A program made the translations under genes and the position numbers. A DNA stretch of 64,000 bases from an uncultured Blautia sp. Its GTDB lineage: Bacteria > Bacillota > Clostridia > Lachnospirales > Lachnospiraceae. The first letter of the stretch is position 1, and each line of letters begins with the position of its first letter. Below the pieces are notes generated by a model. That model was not told where the DNA came from. It searched no databases and worked only from the letters and a program-made list of their open reading frames with translations. The stretch is taken from the NCBI RefSeq assembly GCF_934372025.1, contig NZ_CAKROJ010000004.1:35532-99531 (forward strand), in the 5' to 3' direction. This document shows positions 46,378 to 55,476 of this stretch, in pieces.

Positions 46378-47046
46378 TTATTTTACTGTTATTTTATCTT
46401 TGATCGCCGAAAAAGTACTTTCTTTGATTCCGGGCACCTGCATGATTTCTTCGATAGTGGAAAAAGTACCATACTCTTCTCTGTATGCAAGAATCGCCTG
46501 TGCTTTGGCATCTCCGATTCCAGAAAGGCTCTTGAGTGTATCGGCATCTGCTGTGTTGATATTTACCACACCTCCTGCCGTATCTGAATCACCTGCTGTC
46601 TCAGTCTGCTGTATCGCTGCCGGCATTGTGCCCTCTTCCACTTCTTCCTGCGTCGGTACATAAATCTGCTGTCCATCACTGACCGGCTGCGCCTGATTTA
46701 CTGAAGCAGATGCCGCTTCCGGCAGAAAACCACCGGCTGCCTCAATCACCTGAAATACGCGGCTGTCTGCATCCATCTCATATACTCCTGGATTTGCTAC
46801 TGCACCACAGACATCAACAAAAATTTCTGCCGGTATTTCCTCCTGCGGAATTTCTGACAGTTCTGCTTCGTTCAGCACTGTGACCTCATCAGAGATTTCT
46901 TCACTGCCAGACTCTGTCTCTGTATTTTTCTCCGTATCCTGACCATCCAGCATTATTTCTGTTTTATGATTCTGACATCCACTCAGTCCTATTCCTGCAA
47001 ACAGAACATTCATGAACAGCATCAGTTGGTATAACTCTTTTTTCAT
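46378..47046 (-). CDS. comEA: ComEA-like DNA-binding lipoprotein
   Basis: 222 residues. Signal peptide with lipobox GLSGC (Cys about 24), an acidic Glu/Thr-rich linker, an SLBB domain (FVDVCGAVANPGVYEMDADSRVFQVIEAAGG, about 70-105) and a C-terminal helix-hairpin-helix (VNINTADADTLKSLSGIGDAKAQAILAYREEYGTFSTIEEI, about 160-205). Surface DNA receptor for uptake, delivering DNA to ComEC. Anchoring by a lipid rather than by a membrane helix differs from B. subtilis ComEA. Confidence 0.92.
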   Translation of the reverse strand: MKKELYQLMLFMNVLFAGIGLSGCQNHKTEIMLDGQDTEKNTETESGSEEISDEVTVLNEAELSEIPQEEIPAEIFVDVCGAVANPGVYEMDADSRVFQVIEAAGGFLPEAASASVNQAQPVSDGQQIYVPTQEEVEEGTMPAAIQQTETAGDSDTAGGVVNINTADADTLKSLSGIGDAKAQAILAYREEYGTFSTIEEIMQVPGIKESTFSAIKDKITVK

Positions 47047-47114
47047 GATATCGGTTCACTCCCCTCCGTAACATTACGGCAGAATTCCCCAATTCTCATA
47101 CTTAACCATGTCTT

Positions 47115-47143
47115 ATTTTAACGAATTCCCGTTCGTTTTACAA
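47115..47143 (-). promoter_or_regulatory. Probable promoter of the comEA-regulator-comEC operon
   Basis: On the minus strand -35 TTGTAA (47138-47143), 17-base spacer, -10 TAAAAT (47115-47120). The spacer itself contains an inverted repeat AACGAA/TTCGTT (47120-47137), a possible operator. Confidence 0.5.
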
Positions 47144-47166
47144 TAGGAAACTTTATTTATTAATTT

Positions 47167-47610
47167 TCATAATTTTTCCCATTTAAAAATCACAATACCT
47201 GCAATTGCGATCAGCATACCAAGTACCTTTCTCCATGAAAAGGGCACTCTCTCAACACCAAACATTCCATACAGTTCAATCACATACGCAATAAGAAGCT
47301 GTGAGATCACGATCAGCATAACTGCTTTTGCCGGCCCCAGGGCACCCATACTCTGAATAACTGTGATTGTAATAAATGCACCGATCACACCTCCCAGAAG
47401 TGTATATTTATTGTCCACCTGCCAGAGTGCTGAAATACTTTCTTTCCCGGTAAACATCCAGGCCAGAACACAAACTGCAAATGCAGACAGCTGCACCCAG
47501 CCGGTCGATACCCACAGGCTGGTCTGCTTTGTCACTTCTGTATTAAACACTCCCTGAATACTCATAAGTGCACCGGAAATCAGTGCTGTAAGAAATCCCC
47601 ACATAAACAA
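47167..47610 (-). CDS. Small DMT-superfamily transporter (YdcZ/DUF606 type)
   Basis: 147 residues with five hydrophobic helices. Family signs are the N-terminal GALMSIQGVFNTEVTKQTSLW and a later GALGPAKAVMLIVISQLLIAYVIELYG. Half-size members of the drug/metabolite transporter superfamily probably work as dimers; their substrate is unknown. It stands alone between comEA and the feo genes. Confidence 0.82.
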   Translation of the reverse strand: MFMWGFLTALISGALMSIQGVFNTEVTKQTSLWVSTGWVQLSAFAVCVLAWMFTGKESISALWQVDNKYTLLGGVIGAFITITVIQSMGALGPAKAVMLIVISQLLIAYVIELYGMFGVERVPFSWRKVLGMLIAIAGIVIFKWEKL

Positions 47611-47691
47611 TACGCCTCCATGTCATACACTCTCATAAAAAACAAATACCAGACAGTTTTTATTATCATACGCAGGATTCGTAATTTTATA

Positions 47692-47735
47692 CGGATACAA
47701 AAAAAATCCCGTAGCATATGCAACGGAATTTTTAC
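47692..47735 (-). terminator. Terminator of the feo operon
   Basis: Stem AATTCCGTTGC/GCTACGGGATT followed by eight T on the minus strand, 12 bases after the stop of the heavy-metal-domain gene. Confidence 0.85.
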
Positions 47736-47746
47736 GTATCAGGTTC

Positions 47747-48112
47747 TTATTTAATTTCAACGACTCTGTAACCGGCATCTTTGACGATTCTCTTCAGCAG
47801 TTCCTCATCCAATTCACGGTCATAAGAAACGACTGCTTCGTTTTGAGAAAGATTCACTTTGGCAGACGCACCCTCAATCTTATTGATTGCTTCTGTAACT
47901 GCTTTTACACAATGTTCACAGTGCATGCCGGAAATTTTAAGGACTTTCTTTCCAAGCACCGGATTTTCCAGTTTCTTGTCCGGAATATCCAGAACCACAG
48001 AGCCACCGCCACCACCGCAGCAGGGACCTTCTCCTTTGAAATGCTTAATCGAGCCTTTCAGTGCAAGACCAAGCAATACAATTACAATCAGTACAATAAT
48101 TATGTCAACCAT
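47747..48112 (-). CDS. Membrane-anchored heavy-metal-associated (HMA) domain protein
   Basis: 121 residues. One N-terminal membrane helix (IIIVLIVIVLLGLAL, about 4-18), a short stretch with CC and five Gly (about 31-37), then an HMA fold with GMHCEHC (metal-binding CxxC, about 62-68). HMA domains usually bind copper(I) or other soft metals. It is the last gene of the feo operon and shares one base with the preceding small gene (TAATG). A membrane-bound HMA protein in an iron operon is unusual; it may handle a metal that leaks in with iron (inference). Confidence 0.85.
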   Translation of the reverse strand: MVDIIIVLIVIVLLGLALKGSIKHFKGEGPCCGGGGGSVVLDIPDKKLENPVLGKKVLKISGMHCEHCVKAVTEAINKIEGASAKVNLSQNEAVVSYDRELDEELLKRIVKDAGYRVVEIK

Positions 48113-48261
48113 TACTCGTCACCTCTTCTGAACTCTTCGTCTCTTTTCTGGTCTCTTTTTTTCTTAATCCAAAGATATCCCTGGTAGATTGAAACTCCGA
48201 CCAGATATATAACAATCACTGCTCCAAACATATACATTGTGGAGCCTGTAGAATTACCCAT
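48112..48261 (-). CDS. Small single-helix membrane protein in the feo operon
   Basis: 49 residues from the ATG at 48259-48261 (AGAGG upstream); a longer reading of 76 residues from 48342 would overlap the Cys-rich gene heavily. One membrane helix (MFGAVIVIYLVGVSIYQGYLWI) and a strongly charged tail (KKKRDQKRDEEFRRGDE). Not recognised. Placed between the Cys-rich FeoB partner and the HMA protein. Confidence 0.6.
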   Translation of the reverse strand: MGNSTGSTMYMFGAVIVIYLVGVSIYQGYLWIKKKRDQKRDEEFRRGDE

Positions 48262-48265
48262 AGGA

Positions 48266-48472
48266 TCAGCCTCTCTTTCTGGTTGATATCTGTGAAGATC
48301 CACTGTTTCCATAACCGCTGCATCCACAGCCGCAGCTTCCACAATTTCCGCTGCATCCGCTGCAGCCTATGTGCTTTCCTTCTTTTCTGTCCTTTATACT
48401 TTTGCGGATCAGAAAAGCACAGTATCCGAGGATCAGGGCCATTATGATAATATTTGCAAGCATATTTCTCAT
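48266..48472 (-). CDS. FeoB-associated Cys-rich membrane protein
   Basis: 68 residues: a membrane helix (LANIIIMALILGYCAFLI, about 5-22), a basic stretch, and a Cys/Gly/Ser cluster (CSGCSGNCGSCGCGC, about 37-51) with seven cysteines. This is the form of the FeoB-associated Cys-rich proteins found after feoB in many Clostridia. Probable role: metal handover or redox partner of FeoB. 91 bases after feoB. Confidence 0.85.
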   Translation of the reverse strand: MRNMLANIIIMALILGYCAFLIRKSIKDRKEGKHIGCSGCSGNCGSCGCGCSGYGNSGSSQISTRKRG

Positions 48473-48563
48473 CCTTTCTAAGAGATCTTCAAATCACTTT
48501 CATCATATCAGCAGAGGCCAGACACATCTGTTGTATCCAGCCCCTTCATTATTTCATATTTTC

Positions 48564-50744
48564 TTATGCCTGTACAGAACGTTTGGAATAAACTTTCTGA
48601 TCTTTGTACGGATCTGGTCTGAAAAGCAGGAACAGCATTACAATGAGTACAATAAATCCTACTGCAGTACCAACTCCAAATGCTCCGCCTGTTACAAGAG
48701 AACCAATCTGATAGAAGCAGAGGCAAACCAGGTAAGCAAATACATTCTGGAAAATAATTGCAAACCAGAACCATTTTTTACTGTTCATCTCTTTTGCCAT
48801 AGTTGCAATAGCTGCAAGGCAAGGAGAATCAAGAAGGTTGAACATCAGGAATGAGAAAGCAGCGATTCCTGTCGGGAACCAGCTTGCAACACCTGCTGCA
48901 ACGTTTACAGCATCCTCTGTATCACCAGCTACGTTAGCCAGGACACCCATTGTAGAAACAATAGCTTCTTTTGCTGTAAATCCGGAGATAGAAGCTGCTA
49001 CCGGCTGCCACTCGCCAAATCCAAGCGGTGCAAAGATTGGAGCGATCACACCACCGATTGCTGCCATAAGGCTGTCTGCGCTGTCTTCTACCATACCAAA
49101 TCCACCATCTGTGAATCCAAATCCACCCAGGAACCACATTACTACGCATGCAAGGAACAGGATTGTACCGGCCTTGATGATAAAGCCTTTCAGTCTTTCC
49201 CATACATGAAGAAGAACTGTTTTAGCCTGCGGAACATGATACTGTGGAAGCTCCATTACGAACGGAGCCGGTTTGCCTGAGAACGGTTTTGTTTTCTTAA
49301 GGATAATTGCGGATACAAGCACAGCTACGATACCGATAAAATACATCAGTGGAGCAATGAATGAGCTCTCTGCATATCCTGCTGTCTCACCTGCAATAAC
49401 GCCACCCATAAGCGCGATAACCGGAAGCTTTGCGCCACACGGAATGAATGTTGCTGTCATAATAGTAAGACGTCTGTCATTATCCTGCTCGATAGTTTTT
49501 GAAGCCATGATACCAGGAATACCACATCCTGAAGAGATCAGAAGCGGAATGAAACTCTTACCGGAAAGTCCGAAATGACGGAACACACGGTCCATAACGA
49601 ATGCGATACGAACCATATAGCCGCAGTCTTCAAGGATAGACAGGAACAGGAACAGGATTGCCATCTGAGGAACAAATCCAAGTACCGCGCCAAGTCCGCC
49701 AACAATACCATCAACAACAAGTCCCTGTACCATATCACCTGCGCCAACGCTGGTAAGAATGTTGCTGAAGAAATCCTGAACAGCTACTACAAATACATCA
49801 TTTGTCCAGTCTGTCACGAATGTACCTACTGTTGTTACAGATACATAATATACCAGCCACATGATTGCGATAAAGATCGGGATACCCAGGATACGGTTGG
49901 TAACAATACGGTCGATTTTATCGGAAACAGTCAGTTTGTCTTTTGCTTTCTTAACAGTTGTGTTAACGATCTTCTGGATAAATTTGTATCGTTCATCTGT
50001 TACAATACTTTCCATATCATCGTCATGCTGTTTTTCCAGTTCCTGACGTCTGGCATCAACCAGAGACTGTCCGGAAGCTGAAAGCTTCATGGCTTCTTTT
50101 ACCTTTTCATCATTTTCAAGGAATTTAACAGCATACCATCTCTTCTTATCTTCTGTAACAGAAGATGGAAGAATATCTTTTACAGCAGTTATGGCAGTTT
50201 CCATTTCCTTGGTGAAAATTTCTTTCGGAAGATCCACGCTGCTCTTTTTTGCAGTCTTTACAGCCTCATCAATCAGCTTGTCAAGCCCCTCACCCTTCAG
50301 TGCTGATGTCTCAATAATCGGACAGTCAAGCAGCATGGAGAGACGCTTTGTATCGATCTTGATTCCTCTTTTTTCAAGAAGATCTGCCATATTCAGTGCT
50401 ATTACAACCGGCACGCCTGTCTCGATCAGCTGTGTTGTCAGATACAGGTTACGCTCGATGTTTGTTGCATCTACAAGGTCAATGATCACATCTGGATTCT
50501 CTTTGAGTATATAGTCACGGCTGACTACCTCTTCCAGTGTATATGGTGAAAGAGAATAAATACCAGGAAGGTCTGTTACGATAATTTCCTCGCCTTTTCC
50601 TCTTTTTCCCTTTAACTTACCTTCTTTTTTCTCTACAGTAACTCCCGGCCAGTTTCCTACATACTGGTTAGCGCCCGTTAATGCGTTGAACATTGTTGTT
50701 TTACCACAGTTCGGGTTGCCGGCAAGTGCAATTTTTATTGCCAT
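48564..50744 (-). CDS. feoB: Ferrous iron transporter FeoB
   Basis: 726 residues. N-terminal G domain with GNPNCGKTTMFN (G1, residues 9-20), NWPGVTVE (G2), DLPGIYSL (G3) and ALNMADLL (G4). A helical GDI-like region with coiled character (about 165-270) precedes about eight to ten membrane helices with two Gate/FeoB_C blocks (SSGCGIPGIMASKT and SISGFTAKEAIVSTMG). It imports Fe(II) under anaerobic conditions. A repeat element lies between it and feoA. Ribosome binding site GGAGG precedes the ATG. Confidence 0.97.
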   Translation of the reverse strand: MAIKIALAGNPNCGKTTMFNALTGANQYVGNWPGVTVEKKEGKLKGKRGKGEEIIVTDLPGIYSLSPYTLEEVVSRDYILKENPDVIIDLVDATNIERNLYLTTQLIETGVPVVIALNMADLLEKRGIKIDTKRLSMLLDCPIIETSALKGEGLDKLIDEAVKTAKKSSVDLPKEIFTKEMETAITAVKDILPSSVTEDKKRWYAVKFLENDEKVKEAMKLSASGQSLVDARRQELEKQHDDDMESIVTDERYKFIQKIVNTTVKKAKDKLTVSDKIDRIVTNRILGIPIFIAIMWLVYYVSVTTVGTFVTDWTNDVFVVAVQDFFSNILTSVGAGDMVQGLVVDGIVGGLGAVLGFVPQMAILFLFLSILEDCGYMVRIAFVMDRVFRHFGLSGKSFIPLLISSGCGIPGIMASKTIEQDNDRRLTIMTATFIPCGAKLPVIALMGGVIAGETAGYAESSFIAPLMYFIGIVAVLVSAIILKKTKPFSGKPAPFVMELPQYHVPQAKTVLLHVWERLKGFIIKAGTILFLACVVMWFLGGFGFTDGGFGMVEDSADSLMAAIGGVIAPIFAPLGFGEWQPVAASISGFTAKEAIVSTMGVLANVAGDTEDAVNVAAGVASWFPTGIAAFSFLMFNLLDSPCLAAIATMAKEMNSKKWFWFAIIFQNVFAYLVCLCFYQIGSLVTGGAFGVGTAVGFIVLIVMLFLLFRPDPYKDQKVYSKRSVQA

Positions 50745-50853
50745 TTTTTCTTACCTCCTTAATCCCTCTTATCTGTAACTGCGTTCTTCTTTTTCACAGT
50801 TGCATTTTTTCATAATATGTACAGAACACTGCTGCTCAGGCAGCAATTATCTC

Positions 50854-50898
50854 GTTACTGTTCACTCCGTTCGCAGAATATTACCTGTGAACAGTTAC
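50854..50898. repeat. Short inverted-repeat element, 45-base copy
   Basis: Ends GTTACTGTTCAC and GTGAACAGTTAC, the same ends as in the 142-base copy at 21619-21760, with only 21 bases between them. It lies between feoA and feoB and ends 2 bases before the feoA stop codon. Confidence 0.65.
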
Positions 50899-50899
50899 A

Positions 50900-51118
50900 T
50901 TATCTCACCTGTACGCACTGAGCATCGTTTTTTCTTACGGATAACTCATAACCCCTCACAGTAATCTCTACCGGATCTCCAAGCGGAGCAACCTTTCTGA
51001 TATAAAGTTCACTTCCTTTTGTGATTCCCATATCCATGATACGACGTTTGTACGCGCCGTCTCCTTCAATTTTAGTTACGACAACTGTACTTCCGACCTT
51101 TGCATCACCTAAAGTCAT
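50900..51118 (-). CDS. feoA: FeoA-like protein, second copy
   Basis: 72 residues, SH3-like FeoA fold: TLGDAKVGSTVVVTKIEGDGAYKRRIMDMGITKGSELYIRKVAPLGDPVEITVRGYELSVRK. Cytosolic partner of FeoB. The stop is 155 bases before feoB. Differs from the first copy mainly in keeping the family's APLGDP segment, so this is the more typical FeoA. Confidence 0.93.
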   Translation of the reverse strand: MTLGDAKVGSTVVVTKIEGDGAYKRRIMDMGITKGSELYIRKVAPLGDPVEITVRGYELSVRKNDAQCVQVR

Positions 51119-51144
51119 TGTTCTGTCTCCTTTACTTATAGATT

Positions 51145-51363
51145 TTATATAAATATGTGTTTTGCCATATCTGAATTAACTGCCACACGTGCATCCTTGA
51201 TATTCACGATTAAATTCCCGCCAATTGCGGAAACAACGCTGATATCTGCATCTGCGACAAATCCGAGATTTGCCAGAAAACGTCGTGTTTCTTCATTTCC
51301 ACCAACCTTGTGAATCTTACATTTTTCTCCGATTCCTGCCATTGTAATAGGCATCATATGCAT
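51145..51363 (-). CDS. feoA: FeoA-like protein, first copy
   Basis: 72 residues with the FeoA pattern GEKCKIHKVGGNEETRRFLANLGFVADADISVVSAIGGNLIVNIKDARVAVNSDMAKHI. The tip segment reads SAIGGN rather than APLGDP, so it is a divergent FeoA. It starts the operon; the leader is about 80 bases. Two FeoA copies ahead of one FeoB are common in Clostridia and may form a FeoA heterodimer (inference). Confidence 0.92.
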   Translation of the reverse strand: MHMMPITMAGIGEKCKIHKVGGNEETRRFLANLGFVADADISVVSAIGGNLIVNIKDARVAVNSDMAKHIFI

Positions 51364-51445
51364 CAGCTCGCTTTCTGTTTTATTGAGAAAAAATTTCTTT
51401 ACTAAAAATTCCCACAGTTAAACATCTCTTACTTTTTCTTTCATG

Positions 51446-51477
51446 GTTAGTATATGCTAACGTTTGTAAGCTGTCAA
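51446..51477 (-). promoter_or_regulatory. feo promoter with DtxR-type palindrome
   Basis: On the minus strand -35 TTGACA (51472-51477), 17-base spacer, -10 TATACT (51449-51454). The near-palindrome GTTAGTATATGCTAAC (51446-51461) covers the -10 box; its GTTAG/CTAAC arms resemble the core of DtxR/IdeR boxes. A DtxR-family regulator gene begins 230 bases away on the other strand. Iron-dependent repression is the likely reading (inference). Confidence 0.75.
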
Positions 51478-51569
51478 GTACTTTTTTTCGTTGTATAAAA
51501 CTTTTATTCGTTGTGTGTAACTCAGGACTGCACAAACATTCAAGAATGCCTTTCTTTTACGCTTTTTTA

Positions 51570-51598
51570 TTGTTCCTTTCGTGAAAATATGATATTAT
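51570..51598 (+). promoter_or_regulatory. Probable promoter of the DtxR-family gene
   Basis: -35 TTGTTC (51570-51575), 17-base spacer, -10 TATTAT (51593-51598). Leader about 85 bases. The rest of the 327-base gap between feoA and this gene shows only AT-rich sequence. Confidence 0.5.
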
Positions 51599-51690
51599 AG
51601 AAATAATACGAATTCGGATAGAAACTCTGAATTTTAAAGCAACAAAATAAGTTTTTATTTTTATCATTAACAGAAATTGGGGTGTAAGGA

Positions 51691-52065
51691 ATGCATACAA
51701 ACGAATCTGCCGAAAACTATCTGGAAACAATTCTTATCTTAAGCAAATCACATCCGGTTGTACGTTCCGTAGACGTTGCCACCGAACTGGGTTTCAAAAA
51801 ATCCAGTGTCAGTGTAGCTATGAAGAAACTTCGTGAAGCCAATCAAATCACTGTATCCCCTGAAGGATATCTTTATCTTACTGATACAGGCCGTGAAATT
51901 GCAGAAAAAATCTACGAACGTCATCTCTTCCTTTCTGAATGGCTGGAAAGACTTGGTGTAAATTCTGCCATTGCAGCCAGTGATGCCTGCAAAATGGAGC
52001 ATGTGATCAGTTCTGAAAGCTTCGAAGCAATTAAGAATCATATTAATTTAAACAGTAAGAAATAA
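51691..52065 (+). CDS. DtxR/MntR-family metal-dependent repressor
   Basis: 124 residues. N-terminal winged helix (SAENYLETILIL ... VRSVDVATELGFKKSSVSVAMKKLREA, residues 6-50) and a dimerisation/metal-binding domain with HLFLSEWLERLGV and DACKMEHVISSESFEAI. No C-terminal SH3 domain, so of MntR/short IdeR size. Divergent from the feo operon, whose promoter has a DtxR-type palindrome, so iron is the probable co-repressor. A paralogue of equal length is at 62395-62769. Confidence 0.9.
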   Translation: MHTNESAENYLETILILSKSHPVVRSVDVATELGFKKSSVSVAMKKLREANQITVSPEGYLYLTDTGREIAEKIYERHLFLSEWLERLGVNSAIAASDACKMEHVISSESFEAIKNHINLNSKK

Positions 52066-52075
52066 CCATACGCAG

Positions 52076-52107
52076 CAAGAGCCCGGCAATTATGCCAGGC
52101 TCTTTTC
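52076..52107 (+). terminator. Terminator of the DtxR-family gene, overlapping the end of argD
   Basis: Stem AAGAGCC-GGCA/TGCC-GGCTCTT with TTTT on the + side. The right arm is within the last codons of argD and the argD stop codon lies in the loop, so the two convergent genes share this structure. Confidence 0.8.
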
Positions 52108-53289
52108 TAATTTTTCAATCATTTCATCAATATTTTCTTTTGTAATAACAAGCGGCGGAACAAGACGAAGCACATCACTTCCTGCTGAAATGACCAGCAG
52201 ACCGTTCTGCAGGGCCTTCGTCACAATGCTTCCCACAGTTACTTCTCTGATCACCAGTCCCTGCATAAATCCTTTTCCACGACGGGCTGCAACTATCGGA
52301 TATTTATCCACAAGTGCGTCCAGTTTTTCCTCCAGATATGGTGTAAGCTTCTGAACATTGTCCAGAATACTGTCTTTTTCAAAAATATCAAATACTTTGC
52401 TGACTGCTGCACATACAAACGGATTTCCACCATAAGTAGTTCCATGATCTCCCGGAACCAGGGATGCTGCTGCTGCCTTTTCTCCAAGAACAAATGCTCC
52501 AACCGGAACACCACAGCCAAGTGCTTTGGCACAGGTCATCACATCCGGTTTTACACCGTATGCCTGCCATGCAAAGTAATATCCGGTTCGACCCATACCA
52601 CACTGAATCTCATCAAAGATCAGGATAATGTCCTTTTCATCACAAAGTGCACGAAGCCCCTCCAGAAACTCTTTCTGAGCAGGATAAATTCCGCCTTCTC
52701 CCTGAACAACTTCTGTAATGATCGCGCAGGTCTTATCTGTAATCTGTGCTTTAACGCTGTCCAGATTATTGAAATCAGCAAATTTCACTCCACCGATCAA
52801 TGGTTCAAATGGCTCTCTGTAATGCTCTGTTCCTGTCACTGAGAGCGCTCCCATACTTCTTCCATGGAAAGAATGGTTCATGGCAATGATCTCATATTTC
52901 TGTGCTTCTTTTCCATATTTAGTATAAGCATATTTACGTGCTGCCTTAAGAGCGCCTTCGATTGCTTCAGTTCCACTGTTGGTAAAAAAAGCTTTGCAGA
53001 GACCGCTGGCTTTGATCAGCTTTTCTCCGGCCTCACTCATTGGCTCATTATAGTAAAGATTAGAAATATGAGTCAGCTTGTCAATCTGTGCTTTCAGCGC
53101 CTCATCGTATCCCGGATAATGATATCCCAGTGCATTTACCGCAATTCCGGCTGCAAAATCAAGATATTTTTTGCCCTCTGTATCATAAAGATAACAGCCG
53201 TCTCCATGATCAAACACAACTGGAAAACGATTATATGTATGCAGAATATTTTCTTCCGCATGATTCATCTGATCATTCATGCTCATCAT
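52090..53289 (-). CDS. argD: Acetylornithine aminotransferase
   Basis: 399 residues. The start at 53287-53289 is chosen because GGAGAG lies 7 bases upstream; an ATG 15 bases earlier is part of this site. Class III PLP aminotransferase: [19 protein letters not shown] (PLP phosphate), [27 protein letters not shown] (Asp contacting PLP), and [14 protein letters not shown] with the Schiff-base Lys. Converts N-acetylglutamate semialdehyde to N-acetylornithine. Overlaps argB by 17 bases. Confidence 0.95.
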   Translation of the reverse strand: MMSMNDQMNHAEENILHTYNRFPVVFDHGDGCYLYDTEGKKYLDFAAGIAVNALGYHYPGYDEALKAQIDKLTHISNLYYNEPMSEAGEKLIKASGLCKAFFTNSGTEAIEGALKAARKYAYTKYGKEAQKYEIIAMNHSFHGRSMGALSVTGTEHYREPFEPLIGGVKFADFNNLDSVKAQITDKTCAIITEVVQGEGGIYPAQKEFLEGLRALCDEKDIILIFDEIQCGMGRTGYYFAWQAYGVKPDVMTCAKALGCGVPVGAFVLGEKAAAASLVPGDHGTTYGGNPFVCAAVSKVFDIFEKDSILDNVQKLTPYLEEKLDALVDKYPIVAARRGKGFMQGLVIREVTVGSIVTKALQNGLLVISAGSDVLRLVPPLVITKENIDEMIEKLEKSLA

Positions 53290-54169
53290 AATATCTCTCT
53301 CCATCTTCTCTTAAAATAGCAGTACCAATACCTTTATTTGTAAAGATTTCCAGAAGGAGGCTGTGCGGAATACGACCATCCAGAATATGTACTCTGTTTA
53401 CGCCTTCTTCGATCGCATCGATACAGTTCTGCAGCTTCGGAATCATTCCTCCGCCAACATATCCGTCACCGATAAGTTTTTCTGCCTCATGCACATGCAG
53501 TTCAGATATCAGCGTATCCGGATCATCTTTATCTTTGTATACGCCTTCGATATCGGACAGGAATACAAGCTTTTCAGCATGAACTGCCTCAGCGATCGCA
53601 CATGCAGCATCGTCTGCATTAATATTATAGGAATCAAAGTTTGTGTCGAAACCAATCGGGAATACGATCGGAAGAAAATCTTTTTCCAGCAGATCCTGGA
53701 GCACCTTCGGATTTACCTTTTCAATATCTCCCACATATCCGATATCTTCGCCCTTGGAAAGTTTTTTGTGACACTGAAGAAGCCCGCCATCCTTTCCGCT
53801 GATACCAACGGCCTGCACACCGAGAGATTCAACCAGCGAAACCAGTTCTTTGTTTACTTTTGCAAGAACCATCTCTGCGATCTCCATAGTATCTTTGTCT
53901 GTCACACGAAGACCATTGACAAAGCGCGGTTCCATTCCCACTTTATTTACCCAGCGGCTGATTTCTTTGCCGCCACCATGAACAATAATTGGTTTAAATC
54001 CGATCAATTTCAAAAGAACCACATCTTTAATAACATTCGCTTTGAGTTCATCATCCAGCATTGCACTTCCGCCGTATTTAACGACCACGATCTTTCTGTT
54101 AAAACGCTGAATATAAGGAAGTGCTTCAATAAGAGTCTCTGCTTTGTCCAGATATTTCTGATTTACCAT
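53273..54169 (-). CDS. argB: Acetylglutamate kinase
   Basis: 298 residues. KYGGSAM (residues 30-36) and [11 protein letters not shown] (about 63-73) are the phosphate and substrate loops. The C-terminal [27 protein letters not shown] is the arginine-sensitive type pattern. Phosphorylates N-acetylglutamate. Third gene of argC-argJ-argB-argD. Confidence 0.97.
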   Translation of the reverse strand: MVNQKYLDKAETLIEALPYIQRFNRKIVVVKYGGSAMLDDELKANVIKDVVLLKLIGFKPIIVHGGGKEISRWVNKVGMEPRFVNGLRVTDKDTMEIAEMVLAKVNKELVSLVESLGVQAVGISGKDGGLLQCHKKLSKGEDIGYVGDIEKVNPKVLQDLLEKDFLPIVFPIGFDTNFDSYNINADDAACAIAEAVHAEKLVFLSDIEGVYKDKDDPDTLISELHVHEAEKLIGDGYVGGGMIPKLQNCIDAIEEGVNRVHILDGRIPHSLLLEIFTNKGIGTAILREDGERYYDEHE

Positions 54170-54206
54170 TTTTCCATTTCTCCTCGGTTTATATTCTTAA
54201 AAAAAC

Positions 54207-55430
54207 TTATGATCTGTAGTCTGCATTGATCTTGATATAATCATATGTAAGATCACAGCCCCATGCTGTTGCCGTGCAGTCACCCATCTTTACATCTGCA
54301 ATTGCTGTTACCGCGTCTTCTGACAGAATTCTGGTTGCTTCTTCCTCACTGTAATCAACAGCCACACCATTCTCGATGATCTGGATCTTACCTGCCTTGC
54401 TTTCAAAGTAAAGATCTACTCTTTCCGGATCAAACTGAGCTCCGGAATATCCCATTGCACAGAGAATTCTTCCCCAGTTTGCATCGTGTCCATAAATTGC
54501 TGCTTTTGTAAGAGAAGATGTAACGATTGATTTACTCAGGGTCACTGCCTGTTCCTTGCTTTCTGCTCCGATAATCTTCACCTCAAACAGTGCAGTAGCG
54601 CCCTCTCCGTCACCGGCAATCTTCTTGGCAAGTGTAGTATTGATATAATTCAGTGCCTCACAGAATTTCTGATAATCTTCATTTTTCTCATTGATCTCCG
54701 GATTTTCTGCCATTCCGTTTGCCAGAAGAAGTACTGTATCGTTTGTGGAGGTATCTCCGTCAACTGATACCATATTATAGGTATCTTTTACATCCTGACT
54801 CAGAGCTTCCTGAAGAAGTTTCTTGGAAATACATATATCAGTTGTAACAAATCCAAGCATGGTACACATATTCGGATGGATCATTCCTGAGCCTTTACAC
54901 ATACCACCGATCGTAACAGTCTTTCCTCCGATCTCTATCTCCACAGCAACCTCTTTTTCTTTTGTGTCAGTAGTCATGATCGCTTTGGCAGCTTCATTTC
55001 CGGCCTCCAGAGATCCCTGAAGCTTCGGAGCCATTGCTTTGACACCATCTGACAGTTTCTGGATTGGAAGCTGCATTCCAATAACACCGGTAGATGCGAC
55101 AAGAACACTGTTTTCATCCACACCCAGTGTCTCTGCTGCTGCCTTCGCTGTGGCACGACAATAACTGAATCCTTCTTCACCAGTACATGCATTTGCAATA
55201 CCACTGTTGCAGATGATCACCTGTGCATTCGGATGCTTATATACAATTTCCTGATCCCATTTGACTGGAGCCGCTTTTACAATATTTGTTGTAAAAGTTC
55301 CTGCAGCTACACACGGTTTCTCGCTGTAGACCATTGCCATATCTGTTCTTCCCTGATATTTGATCCCGGCTGCTGTCGATGCCGCCTGAAAGCCTTTTGC
55401 TGCTGTTACTCCGCCTGTAATAATCTTCAT
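54207..55430 (-). CDS. argJ: Bifunctional ornithine acetyltransferase / N-acetylglutamate synthase
   Basis: 407 residues from the ATG at 55428-55430 (GAGGAGG 8 bases upstream). Self-cleaving Ntn-type enzyme; the cleavage site is seen as IMTTDT (about 178-183), whose Thr becomes the nucleophile of the beta chain. [24 protein letters not shown] and [11 protein letters not shown] are further family motifs. It recycles the acetyl group, so no separate argE is needed. 37 bases before argB. Confidence 0.96.
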   Translation of the reverse strand: MKIITGGVTAAKGFQAASTAAGIKYQGRTDMAMVYSEKPCVAAGTFTTNIVKAAPVKWDQEIVYKHPNAQVIICNSGIANACTGEEGFSYCRATAKAAAETLGVDENSVLVASTGVIGMQLPIQKLSDGVKAMAPKLQGSLEAGNEAAKAIMTTDTKEKEVAVEIEIGGKTVTIGGMCKGSGMIHPNMCTMLGFVTTDICISKKLLQEALSQDVKDTYNMVSVDGDTSTNDTVLLLANGMAENPEINEKNEDYQKFCEALNYINTTLAKKIAGDGEGATALFEVKIIGAESKEQAVTLSKSIVTSSLTKAAIYGHDANWGRILCAMGYSGAQFDPERVDLYFESKAGKIQIIENGVAVDYSEEEATRILSEDAVTAIADVKMGDCTATAWGCDLTYDYIKINADYRS

Positions 55431-55476
55431 AATATACTCCTCCTCAATATACTGAATACATTCCCGGATTTTTATT

